Notes: a model not told the origin generated them from the sequence alone. DNA of 64,000 bases from Paracoccaceae bacterium (GCA_033344815.1 JAWPMR010000001.1:234136-298135), one strand, 5' to 3'. Positions 1 through 10,023 are shown, counted from the stretch's first letter. Program-made: numbers and translations.

Positions 1-813
1 CGGTACATCCGCGTAAACCGGATCAGACGCCGCGCGCGCGTTCCAATCGGTTTCCAACTGCTCAAGCGCATGGATCAAATCGTATGCCGCCAGAATGGCA
101 TTGGACCCGTCCCGTGCCACGGCAACATGCACAGGCTTTCCGCGCACTTCCAGGCGAAACCACAGCGCGCCGATCTGCGCGCGGTTGATGGCAAAATCCG
201 AAGGTTCCGGCAAGACAGCGACATCTGCCTGGTAGCCGCGCTGCAAGGTTGAAAGCGCACCCAGCCCCGTGCTTTCCTCTTCGATGACAGATTGAAAGTG
301 GACGCGGGCGGCGGGCTCGAACCCTGCCTGTCGCAATGCATCAAGCGCGAATAGAGCAGCAACCGTCCCAGCCTTCATGTCGCCTGCGCCGCGCCCATGC
401 ATCCACCCTTCCTTTATGACGGGATCGAATGGGGGATGGGTCCACATCTCCACGGGACCAGTGGGAACCACATCAAGATGCCCTTGCAGGATCAATGAAC
501 GGCCCTTGGTTCTTTTGGGATGGTGCGTTCCGACAACGCTGCGTGCCCGCGAGAAATCACCATGGATCGCGCCATATCCGCTCAAGTGTTCCAGATCCGC
601 TGTTCTGATCGTCCAGTCATCCACCTTGTAGCCTCGCGCGCCAAGCGCGGCGGCGATGAAATCCTGCGCGGGACCTTCCTGAAACCGCAGACTGGGAATG
701 GCCACAAAATCCGCCAGGAACCGGGTCTGGGTCTCGAAATCCGCATCGACCGAACGGGTGATCCGCTGGATTGTCTGTGCACCAAGTGGTGCTTGGTCGG
801 GCTCGGGTGACAT
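1..813 (-). CDS. M20 family metallopeptidase (ArgE/DapE-like), C-terminus outside window
   Basis: This is a zinc-dependent amidohydrolase of the M20 family that releases an acyl or amino group from an N-substituted amino acid or small peptide in the cytoplasm. The reading frame is open from an ATG at 813 to the left edge (271 codons visible), so the C-terminal part is missing. Visible family signatures are GHLDVVP (His112, Asp114), RGAGDMKAG (Asp145) and IEEES (Glu178-180), which are the metal ligands and catalytic acid of M20 enzymes. A weak GAG lies upstream of the ATG. It is divergent from the DMT exporter at 968, with 154 bases between them. Substrate cannot be told; acetylornithine deacetylase or succinyl-diaminopimelate desuccinylase labels would be over-precise. 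Confidence 0.9.
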   Translation of the reverse strand, partial: MSPEPDQAPLGAQTIQRITRSVDADFETQTRFLADFVAIPSLRFQEGPAQDFIAAALGARGYKVDDWTIRTADLEHLSGYGAIHGDFSRARSVVGTHHPKRTKGRSLILQGHLDVVPTGPVEMWTHPPFDPVIKEGWMHGRGAGDMKAGTVAALFALDALRQAGFEPAARVHFQSVIEEESTGLGALSTLQRGYQADVAVLPEPSDFAINRAQIGALWFRLEVRGKPVHVAVARDGSNAILAAYDLIHALEQLETDWNARAASDPVYADVP

Positions 814-967
814 GAGTGCTCTTTTTGGTTGGTTGCACCACCTTCAAATGCACCGACCCCGTCGTCAAGACCGATCCGATGGTGGTGGTCAACGCAAGAT
901 GCACCTGCTACCGACGGTATCAACCGCATCAGATGAGTGCGCTGCAAGTCGCTGAACGCGAGGGAAC

Positions 968-1888
968 ATGAAGACGCACGCCTCCCTAATCACCGGGTTC
1001 AGGCAAATCTGGCAACGGCAAAGCCCGGCAATGCTTGGCATCATCCTGATGTGTCTATCAACGGTTGCCTTTTCGATCATGCATGGGTTAGTGCGTTTTG
1101 TGTCTGATGTCTTGCCGCCGTTTCAGATTGCGTTCTTTCGCAATATATTCGGCTTGCTGTTCCTATTGCCCCTTCTGATGCGTTCGCGTTTTGCCGTTTT
1201 ACGCACGCAGCGGATCGGATTGCATGCGTTGCGCGGTGCGATCAATATTGTGGCGATGCTGATGTTCTTCACCGCGCTCTCCATATCACCGCTTGCGAAA
1301 GTCACTGCGCTCAGCTTCACCGCACCGATATTCATGGCTGTTCTCTCTGTTCTGTTCTTGGGAGAACGCTTCCGCATCTTTCGATGGCTTGCCATCTTGA
1401 TGGGGTTCAGCGGTATGCTGATCATTCTGAGACCGGGGTTTGTCGCCATAGACGCTGGCGCATTGCTGACGACAGGCGCCGCCGGACTATGGGCGGTCGC
1501 AATGTTAATCATAAAGCTACTGTCGCGCACGGAATCGGCCCTTACAATCGTTGCCTACATGGGAATCTTTCTGGGGGCGTTCTCTATCATTCCAGCGCTC
1601 TGGGTTTGGCAACCCTTTGGGCTTGAAACACTTGGATGGCTGCTTCTGATTGGCCTTTCCGGCACCATCGCACAGATGTCGTTGAGCCAGGCATTGAAGG
1701 AGACCGACCCCACAGCGCTGATGCCTTTCGATTTTCTCAAACTGATTTGGACCGCCCTGATCGGAGCGTGGTTCTTTACCGAAATACCCGACATCTTCAC
1801 ATGGATCGGCGCGGCGGTGATCTTTTCCTCGGGCCTTTTCATCGCGCTGCGCGAACGACGTGCCGAGCGCTTGAGAAAGCGAGCTTAA
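968..1888 (+). CDS. DMT superfamily transporter (EamA domains)
   Basis: A 306-residue integral membrane protein with about ten hydrophobic segments arranged as two EamA repeats, the usual architecture and length of drug/metabolite exporters in the inner membrane. The first repeat follows a short charged N-terminus (about residues 20-150) and the second fills about 160-295; a basic tail (RERRAERLRKRA) is expected to be cytoplasmic. The ATG is preceded by GAGGGA. It stands alone: the gene to the left is divergent and no intact gene follows for 2.7 kb. Substrate unknown; an amino-acid or metabolite export role is common for this family. Confidence 0.88.
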   Translation: MKTHASLITGFRQIWQRQSPAMLGIILMCLSTVAFSIMHGLVRFVSDVLPPFQIAFFRNIFGLLFLLPLLMRSRFAVLRTQRIGLHALRGAINIVAMLMFFTALSISPLAKVTALSFTAPIFMAVLSVLFLGERFRIFRWLAILMGFSGMLIILRPGFVAIDAGALLTTGAAGLWAVAMLIIKLLSRTESALTIVAYMGIFLGAFSIIPALWVWQPFGLETLGWLLLIGLSGTIAQMSLSQALKETDPTALMPFDFLKLIWTALIGAWFFTEIPDIFTWIGAAVIFSSGLFIALRERRAERLRKRA

Positions 1889-4596
1889 CAGGCGCTTGTC
1901 GTGGTGTTCTGCGTCGTATTGTTAGTCTTCAACTGCCCGAACGAGGGTCATATCCGGCGCTTTGATGTGTCGACGGGCGGCCACTAGCAAACAGCCTCCG
2001 AAGTGGCATAAATCAATTTGAAAAGGCTAACCTGAGAGAGTCAGCATGTTTAGGTATCATTAAAATCCTCCTTGGCGGCCTGCTGCTTGTACGACGGCGG
2101 CCGGGGGGGGGTATAAACACATGCACGCATTGCTGAAGATAACATAATCGATACCGTACTGTGGTGCGAAACTCCGTTAGATGAAACGATCACGAAAACT
2201 GACGCCATGACGCGGTTCGGCTGACGCGCGCCCCGGCCCGGTCCGGTTTGACCCGGACGGGGTAAGATGGCTGGACGATACAACACGCGAACACCGGCCG
2301 GCTGGTTCTGCCATTCACAGGTATTTTGATTGGTCAGATTGCAGGGGCCCGCAAGGTCGCTGAAGCCATCTATTCAGATTTGGAGATGGGCCAATATGCC
2401 CGTAACCAGATGGCCAAACAGACGTCATTCGTTGACAGTTGAGTGAGTTGTTCGGTCCGCGTCAACGGTTGTTCGCAGTCTTAAATGAACAGAACTGCAA
2501 ACACACTGACGGGCGCAACCAACCTGTTCACAACGTGTCATTTGCAAAGGCTTTGGCGCCCAATGGTCTGCAGCGCCCGGTTTCTGGAGTATCCCACCAA
2601 AAATCGCGTATTTCGCCACGAAGATTCCGCCGATCTGATCAAGGCAGTTCTCGCGCAGGACAGTATAGCGGTCTGAGATTCACGTTTTGCCCTCATCGAT
2701 GTCCAATGGGCGATCAGTGTGGGACTGCTAAACAGTGATATTCCTGACGTCTGCGGGATGACGCGGCGCGCGAGATATGCGGCCGAACATACAGGCGAGA
2801 GGCAGGGACTTTTGCATCAAAGCTATACTGGTGGCGGCTGTCCTTGCCGCAGGTGATCGCGGCGTATCGGTAACGCTGTCGCGCGACGATGCTTATCGAG
2901 GCCACAAAGGCCCGTTTGAAAGGGCCATTTCCGACACAATGGCCGACCCTGTGACGGGTTTTCTGTTCTCCACGCTGGCACTGCAGCTATGGCGGTCTCC
3001 GTCTACGCAGGCGCGGTAGCCCAGCTTGCGACGAATTACGCAATCAAAGTGCTTTGAGCGCCAACAGACCGCGTCGGACACATGGATTCAAACCCGGACG
3101 CCGCCCTTTGAAGCTCTTGACATGCGCCACGCGGCCAGTGCGCGATCAATCATCTGGGCATCACCGAAGGCCTGTTGCGAGCAGTGAAATGCAGATGGCT
3201 CAAAGGGCCAGTCCGACCCACTTTGGCTACAACCCCGATGTGCCCAAATTTGCGTATGAACTGGATGCGGACAAAGCGATTGCCGCAGCCAACCCTGATC
3301 TGTCGGCGACCATGGCAATGCTGGCCATGGCGTTCGTGATTAATCGAGGGATCGCTCAGGCGCTTAAACCAATGCGGAATCAGGCAGGTTTTGGCATTTC
3401 ACTCAGTGGGCGAATTCCCGGCTCATCCAGGCACTGTGCGTTCGGATTGGCCTGAAAAAAGCACATGGAGTTTTGGCCCTCGGTCATACAAAGGTCAGGG
3501 TGCGGATGGCATCACCGATCCGGCGCCGTATTCCACAAATAGCCAGAGCCATGTAAACATGCCCGAGTTGGAGGTCTTGCTGCAACAGGCTCATGCGTCA
3601 CGTGAGGTCAAAGTACGTCAGGCCGCCGGGAACAGGGTCCATCACATTATGCGCAGAGCTTCGACACCTTTTCGCTCCAACAGATTGCCTCTATCATTGG
3701 GGCATCCGCAAAATAGTGTTTTGAGCCTGAAGCATAGGAACGGAAGTTCCTCCATCGCGTGAGCCGGTCGGAACAAATGCTTCGGTTTCTGCTGCAACAC
3801 GGCGGACTGGCGCTTGTCGTGTTTTTCAGTGCGATGCCTCAGGTGTTCTTTACCAGCGCCTCACCTGTTACACGACGCCCCTGCTGCTGCCCAAAACGTC
3901 CATGCAGGCGGATACCAAAAGCACGTGCGCAGCATTAGGGCTCGACGGTCAAAACTAGACGTAATACTCCGTTTTTATGAAGTAAATCAAATACTAAGTC
4001 CGTGGCCGAACTCTATTAAAAACTTCTTAGTCCAGGATATAATTGTTAATCGCACATCCGAGACACCACAAATGGCAGGGTCGCATTTTGCGTAGCACCG
4101 CGTATGGGTCTACTATTGAAGCTGTTGATCACCTTGACGCGGGGCCGTGCCGAGCCGCGCTGTATCATGGGTCTGACTTTGGCCTGTCAGACGATGCTGG
4201 CGCTCTGTTTGTGGATCATGATGATCCCTGTTTTTGGTGTCTGGTTGCACTGGCTCCCGTCTCTGGGCAACGGCGCGCATCCGTCCTGGCATGCCCTCCA
4301 TCGCGCCTGATCCGCTGTCCTTGGTCACCAACGTGAGAATTGCATAGTTCGCAGTCATCGACGCGTTTAGCAAAGACGACGCGCACTCACGGCGTTCACA
4401 CGGGTCGGCCAGTGCAAATCGATCTGATAGGTATTGCGCCGGTCAATATCATTTTGATCAAGGCGTATAAAATTTCATAGCTTCTGGTGCGTAACGTGAT
4501 TGACTAAACGGGTTTAACCGGTCGGGTCATCCAATGTTATTTGCGACGTGTCTGAGCATCACGCCCGCGTATCAAACTAAGCCAACGCGGGCGATT
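1889..4596. other. 2.7-kb region without an intact gene
   Basis: No reading frame here longer than about 130 codons resembles a known protein, and none has a convincing ribosome site. The stretch between about 2300 and 3800 contains coding-like fragments in changing frames (listed separately). A nine-G run (2103-2111) and a GTCCGG/CCGGAC inverted repeat (about 2249-2266) lacking a T tract are present. A short hydrophobic frame at 4104-4310 encodes 68 residues with one possible membrane segment but no recognisable family. No tRNA, IS end or promoter could be supported. Confidence 0.5.
2300..3800 (+). pseudogene. probable decayed coding region, family not recognised
   Basis: Protein-like fragments occur in order on the plus strand but in different frames and are separated by stops. 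One reads TGILIGQIAGARKVAEAIYS near 2317-2376; another reads RFLEYPTKNRVFRHEDSADL near 2579-2638; a third, GDRGVSVTLSRDDAYRGHKG, lies near 2853-2912; a fourth, ELDADKAIAAANPDLSATMA, near 3259-3318. Their composition (Ala, Gly, Asp, Glu rich, few rare codons) is typical of alphaproteobacterial coding sequence rather than random translation. I could not assign the parent family. Frames may belong to one large gene or to several small ones. Confidence 0.35.
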
Positions 4597-5457
4597 TCAA
4601 AACCATTTTCGACGCAACGCGCTTTGCGAACCACTTGCCAAAAGACCACAGACAACAATGACAGTCGCGCCCAAGACTGCGCGTGGTGATACGGTTTCGC
4701 CAAAGATGAAATAGCCCACCACAAGTGCAAAAAGGATCCGCACATAGGGAAACGTGGCAAGCGCTGATACCTCGCCAAACCTGTAGGCCTCAACAGTGAA
4801 AAGCATGCCCACCGTGGCAAGTGTTCCCGCCGCAACCAGCACTCCAAAATCCGAAAACCCAAGATCGTGCCAGCCCACAAGGGCTGCGGGCGTCGTCCCA
4901 AGACTGGCCACCAGCCCGATCCAGAACATGATTGTCGCTGTATGTTCTGTGCGCGCAAGCACCCGGTTTTGAAAGATCAGGATCGCCGCAACAAATGCGG
5001 AGCCTATACCAAACAATACACCTGTATCGACGGCTAATCCGGCAACCTCACTGGCAAGCATGACCCCGGCAAATCCCATCACAGCGGTCAGCCAACGCAA
5101 AATGCCAATGCTTTCCCCCAGGACAAAGGGGGCCATTGTCACCGCAAACAGGGATGTGGTGAACGTCAGTGTGGAGGCGAGCGCCAAGTCAAGTCTCTGA
5201 AAACTCGCGTAGTACAACCACCAGCACAGAAGGCTGGTCAGGCCGCGCAGCATCAGTTTTGGCCACCCTGCAGAATGAAATAAAGCGGGATTCTTGACGC
5301 CAATCCACAGTGCAACAATCACCAATTGGCACAGGGATCGGAAAAAAATGATCTGCGAGAAAGGAACATCGGGGGAGAGGAAACGCAACAGGGTGACATC
5401 CGCTGTAAAGGCGGCAGCTGCCGCGATCAAAAGGGCAGCGCCATAACGATTGTTCAT
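4597..5457 (-). CDS. DMT superfamily transporter (EamA domains)
   Basis: A 286-residue inner-membrane protein with about ten hydrophobic segments in two EamA repeats, likely a metabolite exporter. I chose the ATG at 5457 (MNNRYGAALL) because it starts 14 bases after the stop of the upstream dipeptidase and directly before the first membrane helix; a longer form starting at 5541 would overlap that gene and add a non-conserved polar tail. It is the last gene of the leftward unit that begins with the MarR regulator at 9939, so its substrate is probably a product or analogue handled by that pathway. It differs clearly from the exporter at 968. Confidence 0.88.
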   Translation of the reverse strand: MNNRYGAALLIAAAAAFTADVTLLRFLSPDVPFSQIIFFRSLCQLVIVALWIGVKNPALFHSAGWPKLMLRGLTSLLCWWLYYASFQRLDLALASTLTFTTSLFAVTMAPFVLGESIGILRWLTAVMGFAGVMLASEVAGLAVDTGVLFGIGSAFVAAILIFQNRVLARTEHTATIMFWIGLVASLGTTPAALVGWHDLGFSDFGVLVAAGTLATVGMLFTVEAYRFGEVSALATFPYVRILFALVVGYFIFGETVSPRAVLGATVIVVCGLLASGSQSALRRKWF

Positions 5458-5471
5458 GGCAGGCTGCAGTG

Positions 5472-6884
5472 TCACTTGCGCTTGAAGGGGGTAAAAGCGT
5501 CCGTCGGGATGTCGCCAATCAGGTGCATGATCCGCACCCATGCGGTCAGACCGTCAGAGATTGATGAGAGACGAAAAAACTCATTCGGTGCATGAAAGTT
5601 CTCATCTGACAGGGCAAAGGAGAACATCACCGTATCCAGTCCCAGCACCCGGCTGACGATTTCCGTCAGCGGAAGCGATGCGCCAATACGCACTTTCAGA
5701 GGCACCTGATCTGTCGTTTGCTCAAGCGCGCTGACCGCAGCACCGAGCAGCGGATGATCGACAGGTACATGATAGGCACCACCCTGCCCGCGATCCCCAT
5801 AGATCTCCAGTGTCGCGACATCCGGCAGCAGGGATTTGAGGTGATCCATCACCGCTTGTTTTGCGTGACTTGGATCCTGCCCGGGCACCAGCCGCATTGT
5901 CAGTTTCGCAAAGGCTTCGTTGGGGATCACGGTCTTGGACCCCGCACCGGTATACCCGCCCCACATGCCATTGACGTCCAGTGTGGGCCGCACCCAAAGA
6001 CGTTCCAGCGTGGAATATCCCGCCTCGCCCATCGGTTTGGCGGCAATCGCTGCAAATGCGCTTTCCTCATCATATGGGATATCCGCGATCTCTTCACGTT
6101 CTGCCTGAGTGGGTTCTGTGACACCATGATAAAAACCGGGCGCTGCCACACGCCCCTTCGCGTCATGCAGACCAGCAATAAGGCCAGACATGACATGCAG
6201 CGGATTGGCCACGATCCCGCCATAGCGCCCGGAATGTAAATCCTGCCCTGCGGTCTGAACCCGGATTTCAAACCCGGCATTCCCTCGCGAGCCGACATTC
6301 AAGGAGACCAGATCAGGCCGCCAGCGCGCACCATCCGCAGATAAAACAGCATCAGCGGCCAAGAGTTCGCGATGTGTTTCCAATATCCCAGGCAAAGAAG
6401 GTGAACCGGTTTCTTCCTCGCCTTCGATCAAAAGCTTGACGTTGATCGGTAATTTGCCATCCACCGCAACAAATGCCGCCAGCGTTTCAAGGGCGATGAT
6501 CATCGGGGCCTTATCGTCAGAAATCCCCCGTCCATAGAGCCTGTCGTTCTCTTGCACGACTTCAAACGGCGGCGTGTTCCACTTCTCCACGGGATCGGCG
6601 GGCTGCACATCATAGTGAGCATAAACCAGCATCGTGGGCTTGCCGGGCGCATCCATGCGCTGCGCAAAGATCGCGGGCTGGCCGCTGCCATCGGCCGGTG
6701 TCAGGCGCTGTCGGTTTTCAAACCCTATGGCATCAAGGCGGGCCTCGATATGGCGACGCGCATCTTCCATCCCTTGGGCCATCTCGGGATCCGCGCCCAC
6801 CGAAGGGCATGCGACAAGCGTTTTCAGAAAGCGGATCAACTGCGGTTGTTGCGCGAGGGCGTATGTCAGGATGGGATCGGTCAT
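5472..6884 (-). CDS. M20 family dipeptidase
   Basis: A 470-residue cytoplasmic metallo-dipeptidase of the CNDP/carnosinase-like M20 branch, which cleaves dipeptides or pseudo-dipeptides with a di-zinc centre. Family residues are visible: YAHYDVQP (His90, Asp92), GRGISDDK (Asp123/124), EGEEETGS (catalytic Glu156-158), LSADG (Asp184) and the late ENFHAPNE with its ligand histidine. Length is normal for the branch. The ATG has GAGG a few bases upstream. It sits 11 bases downstream of the SDR gene. Together with the creatininase-like enzyme and the dipeptide ABC importer it suggests that this locus takes up and hydrolyses an amide or peptide-like compound. Confidence 0.93.
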   Translation of the reverse strand: MTDPILTYALAQQPQLIRFLKTLVACPSVGADPEMAQGMEDARRHIEARLDAIGFENRQRLTPADGSGQPAIFAQRMDAPGKPTMLVYAHYDVQPADPVEKWNTPPFEVVQENDRLYGRGISDDKAPMIIALETLAAFVAVDGKLPINVKLLIEGEEETGSPSLPGILETHRELLAADAVLSADGARWRPDLVSLNVGSRGNAGFEIRVQTAGQDLHSGRYGGIVANPLHVMSGLIAGLHDAKGRVAAPGFYHGVTEPTQAEREEIADIPYDEESAFAAIAAKPMGEAGYSTLERLWVRPTLDVNGMWGGYTGAGSKTVIPNEAFAKLTMRLVPGQDPSHAKQAVMDHLKSLLPDVATLEIYGDRGQGGAYHVPVDHPLLGAAVSALEQTTDQVPLKVRIGASLPLTEIVSRVLGLDTVMFSFALSDENFHAPNEFFRLSSISDGLTAWVRIMHLIGDIPTDAFTPFKRK

Positions 6885-6895
6885 TGGCGCCTCGT

Positions 6896-7639
6896 TCAGG
6901 TAATGCCGCCATCAACGCTCAAAATCTGGCCCGTGATCCACGCGGCCTCTTCCGAGGTCAGAAAGGCCGCAGCAGCTGCTATGTCTTCGGGAGCCCCAAG
7001 CCTGCGCGTATGGATACGTTCGATCAACCGCGCCTGACCCTCAGGTCCGTAAGCCGCCCATTGGCGACGCGTCGCGGGATTGGACAGAATAAATCCGGGC
7101 GCGATTGAATTGACAGTAATTCCATGTTGACCCAGCTCGAGGCTCAGCTGTTTCGTCAGCCCGACAAGCGCATGTTTGGCGGCCGTGTAAGCATGAATGC
7201 CGGTCAAGCTGGGACGCAAGCCGGCACCTGAGCTGATTGTGACAATCCGCCCCCACCCTGCGGTCTTCATATCCGGAACCAAGCATTGGGACAGATAGAG
7301 GGTGGCATCCACATTCACCGCAAAAATGCTATGCCATGCATCCGGGTCAACCTCCTCGAGCGGTGTGCCAACTTGCTGGCGCACCCCTCCTGCGGCATTG
7401 ACCAAAATATCGGGCGCACCGTGGGCCGCTTTGATGTCGTGCACCATGGATGTGACCGACGCAGGATCTCCCAAATCACCTGAAACGGCCGGCAATCCAA
7501 GTTTACCTGCAACGTCCGCCAAGGCCTCCCCCGGCAGGTCGCTGACAATCACGCGGGCGCCATCACTGGCCAGACGCGCCGCAATGGCGGTACCGATCCC
7601 GCCGACAACACCCGTCACAAGCGCTGTTTTAGCGCTCAT
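6896..7639 (-). CDS. SDR family NAD(P)-dependent oxidoreductase
   Basis: A 247-residue classical short-chain dehydrogenase that oxidises or reduces an alcohol/ketone with NAD(P). The nucleotide motif is TGVVGGIG (residues 9-16; the usual TGxxxGxG), followed by NAAG (81-84), a conserved Asn109, Ser136/137, and YTAAK with Tyr151 and Lys155. Asp34 after the second strand (SDLPG) favours NAD over NADP. The ATG overlaps the stop of the upstream ketopantoate-reductase-like gene by four bases (ATGA), so the two are co-translated. Substrate is unknown. Confidence 0.93.
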   Translation of the reverse strand: MSAKTALVTGVVGGIGTAIAARLASDGARVIVSDLPGEALADVAGKLGLPAVSGDLGDPASVTSMVHDIKAAHGAPDILVNAAGGVRQQVGTPLEEVDPDAWHSIFAVNVDATLYLSQCLVPDMKTAGWGRIVTISSGAGLRPSLTGIHAYTAAKHALVGLTKQLSLELGQHGITVNSIAPGFILSNPATRRQWAAYGPEGQARLIERIHTRRLGAPEDIAAAAAFLTSEEAAWITGQILSVDGGIT

Positions 7640-8655
7640 GTCAGCACCTTGGTCAATTCGTGAAACGTCTCAGATGACATGTCGCGGCGGCCCTCTTCGA
7701 TATCATGGATCAGCTCCACCAGACGCAGCAGCAGTGGCGTCTCAATACCGTGGCGCGCCGCGATAGCCGCCACAGCGCCAACCTGAGGGTCGACTTCGGT
7801 TTTTCGCTTACGCACGGCTAAATCTCGATAAATGCCGGTATGAGTCTTGGCGGTTTTGGAATTGAATGTCGCGAGATCTGCAAGGCTTTGGGCAGCCGCC
7901 GCATCATCTGCATCCGGCATGAAAGCTTTAGGTTCAAAACCATTGAAAGGTTTGGGATCAACGCCTTCTGCAACCGCGGCGCGCATCACTTCGCGCGCCA
8001 GCCCCATCAACGCAGGCCCCCGCAAAGGATCAGCAAAATTGGCTGTCATACTGTCAGGTGTCAGTGCTGTTGCAAACAACATCGCGCCATAGCCCAGTTT
8101 GCCCCAGAGATACGCCCAGATATCCGGCGTCAGAACGGCGTCCGGCTCAAATACCTGCAATAATTCATGCATCTCTGATGTTCGCGCGCGGATCACGCCA
8201 TCAAGCTCTCCCACCACAACCGCTCCGCGGTTTCCAAACAGGATGCGCCCCGGCCCGGTCCAATCGGCCCCATAGTTCACGAACGCCCCCATGGTCCGCT
8301 CAGCGCCCACATGCGCGGCAATGGTGTTTTCATTCAGTCCATTCTGCGCGGAAAGGACAAACCCTTCTGGATGCAGATGCGGTAGCAGTTGCATCATAGC
8401 TGTTTCAGTTGCCTGCGCTTTTACCGCCAACACGACCTTTCTGTAGGTGCCGCTCAATTGCGCAGGCGTGACGCAGGGAACGATTTGCGTGAAGTCTTCG
8501 ACCGGCCCGTGGATGCTCAAACCTTCCGTTGAACAGGCAGCGGCATGCTCGGGAACAATATCGACCATCTGAACCGGTATGCCCGCCCGCATCCAATAGG
8601 CGCCCAAAATGCCGCCAATGGCACCTGCGCCCCAGATCAGAACCGGTTCAGCCAT
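7636..8655 (-). CDS. 2-dehydropantoate 2-reductase-like (ApbA/PanE) oxidoreductase
   Basis: A 339-residue NADP-type oxidoreductase with the N-terminal Rossmann motif GAGAIGG (residues 9-15) and a C-terminal all-helical ApbA domain. PanE itself reduces ketopantoate for pantothenate synthesis, but paralogues in catabolic operons act on other 2-keto or hydroxy acids. I chose the ATG at 8655 (MAEPVLIWGAG) because it places the Rossmann motif at the N-terminus and overlaps the creatininase stop by eight bases; an upstream start at 8775 would add 40 residues of out-of-frame neighbour. Its location inside a MarR-headed degradative unit argues against the housekeeping pantothenate role. Confidence 0.88.
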   Translation of the reverse strand: MAEPVLIWGAGAIGGILGAYWMRAGIPVQMVDIVPEHAAACSTEGLSIHGPVEDFTQIVPCVTPAQLSGTYRKVVLAVKAQATETAMMQLLPHLHPEGFVLSAQNGLNENTIAAHVGAERTMGAFVNYGADWTGPGRILFGNRGAVVVGELDGVIRARTSEMHELLQVFEPDAVLTPDIWAYLWGKLGYGAMLFATALTPDSMTANFADPLRGPALMGLAREVMRAAVAEGVDPKPFNGFEPKAFMPDADDAAAAQSLADLATFNSKTAKTHTGIYRDLAVRKRKTEVDPQVGAVAAIAARHGIETPLLLRLVELIHDIEEGRRDMSSETFHELTKVLT

Positions 8656-9364
8656 CGCCAATGGCCGCCCATGGGCCCTCAAGTGCAGCGCGGGTTTCCA
8701 TGACGCCGGCCTCCCAAATCGTCGACATATCCGCATCAGAGCGTTGCCAAGGCCCGCCAAACGAACCATCGCCAAGGATGTCGCGCACTAAAGCCGGAGG
8801 TGAGGCTTTCATCACGTCCATATCAACCGCCTGTTTTTGGCCATCAGGCGCCGCGGCATGCGCCAGCCGGGTCCATGGGAAATTTTCCATCCAATTTGCG
8901 TGTGATCCGCTGGAGTCTATGGATTGGATCGTGGCCCATGTTTGCGGTGCGTTCCACCAGTTGTGAAACTTGATCGACATATCTTCATGCGCCACCATGA
9001 GTTCCTGCGCCAGCGCACCCACCGGGTTGTTGCCCCCGTGACCGTTGACGATCAAGACCCGGCGGAACCCGGCACGATGCAGGGACGTTACCACGTCCCG
9101 GATCACGGCCATCAATGTTTCAACCTTTAAACTGATGGTGCCCGGATAGGCCGTGAAATAAGGGGCGAGACCATAAGGCATGACCGGAAAAACCGGAATG
9201 CTGAGCGGCTCTGCCGCGTCAATCGCGACCTTTTCGGCCAAAATCATGTCAACGCAAAGTGAGAGTTGCGCGTGTTGCTCGGTCGAGCCGATGGGAAGGA
9301 TGCACCGTGTATCGCGCGCCGCCGCGGCCTCAACGTCGCGCCAGTTCATATCGGCTATTTTCAT
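8648..9364 (-). CDS. creatininase family amidohydrolase
   Basis: A 238-residue protein of the creatininase family, metal-dependent amidohydrolases that open cyclic amides or cleave small amides. Two family signatures are visible: GSTEQH (Glu29, His31) with Asp39 shortly after, and the NGHGGNN loop near residue 115. The usual HGPHLP stretch reads HAQLSL, so one of the second-metal histidines is replaced, which suggests a substrate other than creatinine. The gene overlaps the MarR gene upstream by ATGA and the PanE-like gene downstream by eight bases. It may open a lactam or hydrolyse an amide imported by the adjacent ABC system. Confidence 0.88.
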   Translation of the reverse strand: MKIADMNWRDVEAAAARDTRCILPIGSTEQHAQLSLCVDMILAEKVAIDAAEPLSIPVFPVMPYGLAPYFTAYPGTISLKVETLMAVIRDVVTSLHRAGFRRVLIVNGHGGNNPVGALAQELMVAHEDMSIKFHNWWNAPQTWATIQSIDSSGSHANWMENFPWTRLAHAAAPDGQKQAVDMDVMKASPPALVRDILGDGSFGGPWQRSDADMSTIWEAGVMETRAALEGPWAAIGDG

Positions 9365-9939
9365 TGCAGTTTTCCTTTGTTCCGGGCACTCGGTTCTGGT
9401 GCGGTTTCAGGCGGTAAATCACCGGCCCAATCCTGCGCGGCAAGCACGACCTTTGACATCAGTTCAGACAGCATCTGACGTTCGCCATCTGACAAAACCT
9501 TCAACATTTCCCGCTCCTGCGCTTCAAACATCGGGCGGGTCTCGTGGATCAGTGCCCAGCCTTTCTGAGACAAATGCAGCGCTTGGCGACGTCCACCACC
9601 GGGGGCTTTGGTGCGGGCCTCGATCAGCCCCATCAGTTCCAGTCGCTTGATGGCGCGGCTCAGAGTGTTTTTGGGAAATCCCGACGTGCGCGACACATCG
9701 CGGGCACTGCCGCCATCCGACAGCGCAAGCGAATAAAGCACCACATATTCCGGGCGCTTCAACCCGAACGCATCCTGAATCCAGCTGTAGAGAGGCGTGT
9801 TATAGAGCAACGCAAGATAATTTATGCGGAACGTAAAGGGGCAAGGATTGGCCCATAGTTTCGCCTCCAGCATGTCCGGGCTTGGTGTTACGTGCTGTTT
9901 GCCGAATTCTTCATCGTCTGCAGCCTGTGACCCTGACAT
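9361..9939 (-). CDS. MarR family transcriptional regulator
   Basis: A 192-residue winged-helix regulator. The helix-turn-helix is around GGSARDVSRTSGFPKNTLS, followed by a wing region containing KAPGGGRRQ and a long C-terminal dimerisation helix ending in a polar tail. MarR proteins usually repress their own and a divergent operon and release DNA on binding a small aromatic or acidic ligand. I chose the ATG at 9939 because AGAGG lies five bases upstream; a longer frame to 10104 would run through the divergent promoter and the operator repeats. Its stop overlaps the creatininase start (ATGA), so it heads the leftward operon and faces the dpp-type operon at 10103. Confidence 0.92.
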   Translation of the reverse strand: MSGSQAADDEEFGKQHVTPSPDMLEAKLWANPCPFTFRINYLALLYNTPLYSWIQDAFGLKRPEYVVLYSLALSDGGSARDVSRTSGFPKNTLSRAIKRLELMGLIEARTKAPGGGRRQALHLSQKGWALIHETRPMFEAQEREMLKVLSDGERQMLSELMSKVVLAAQDWAGDLPPETAPEPSARNKGKLQ

Positions 9940-9969
9940 ACCTCTGGTATTCCCCTGCTTCGCGACAGT

Positions 9970-9987
9970 GAGTTCCAAATTGAACTT
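9970..9987. promoter_or_regulatory. candidate MarR operator 1
   Basis: The 18-bp sequence GAGTTCCAAATTGAACTT is an inverted repeat with AGTTC/GAACT arms. It lies 31 bases upstream of the MarR start and 116 bases upstream of the divergent transporter. It matches operator 2 at 15 of 18 positions. The size, the dyad symmetry and the position between a MarR gene and its divergent neighbour are typical for this regulator family. Confidence 0.65.
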
Positions 9988-10023
9988 GACTGGCCCCATT
10001 ATCTCGACCCATTCTGGGAAAGC

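Noticed and set aside
2100-2115. Nine-G run as a phase-variation tract
   Set aside because: It lies in a region without an intact gene, so nothing could be switched.
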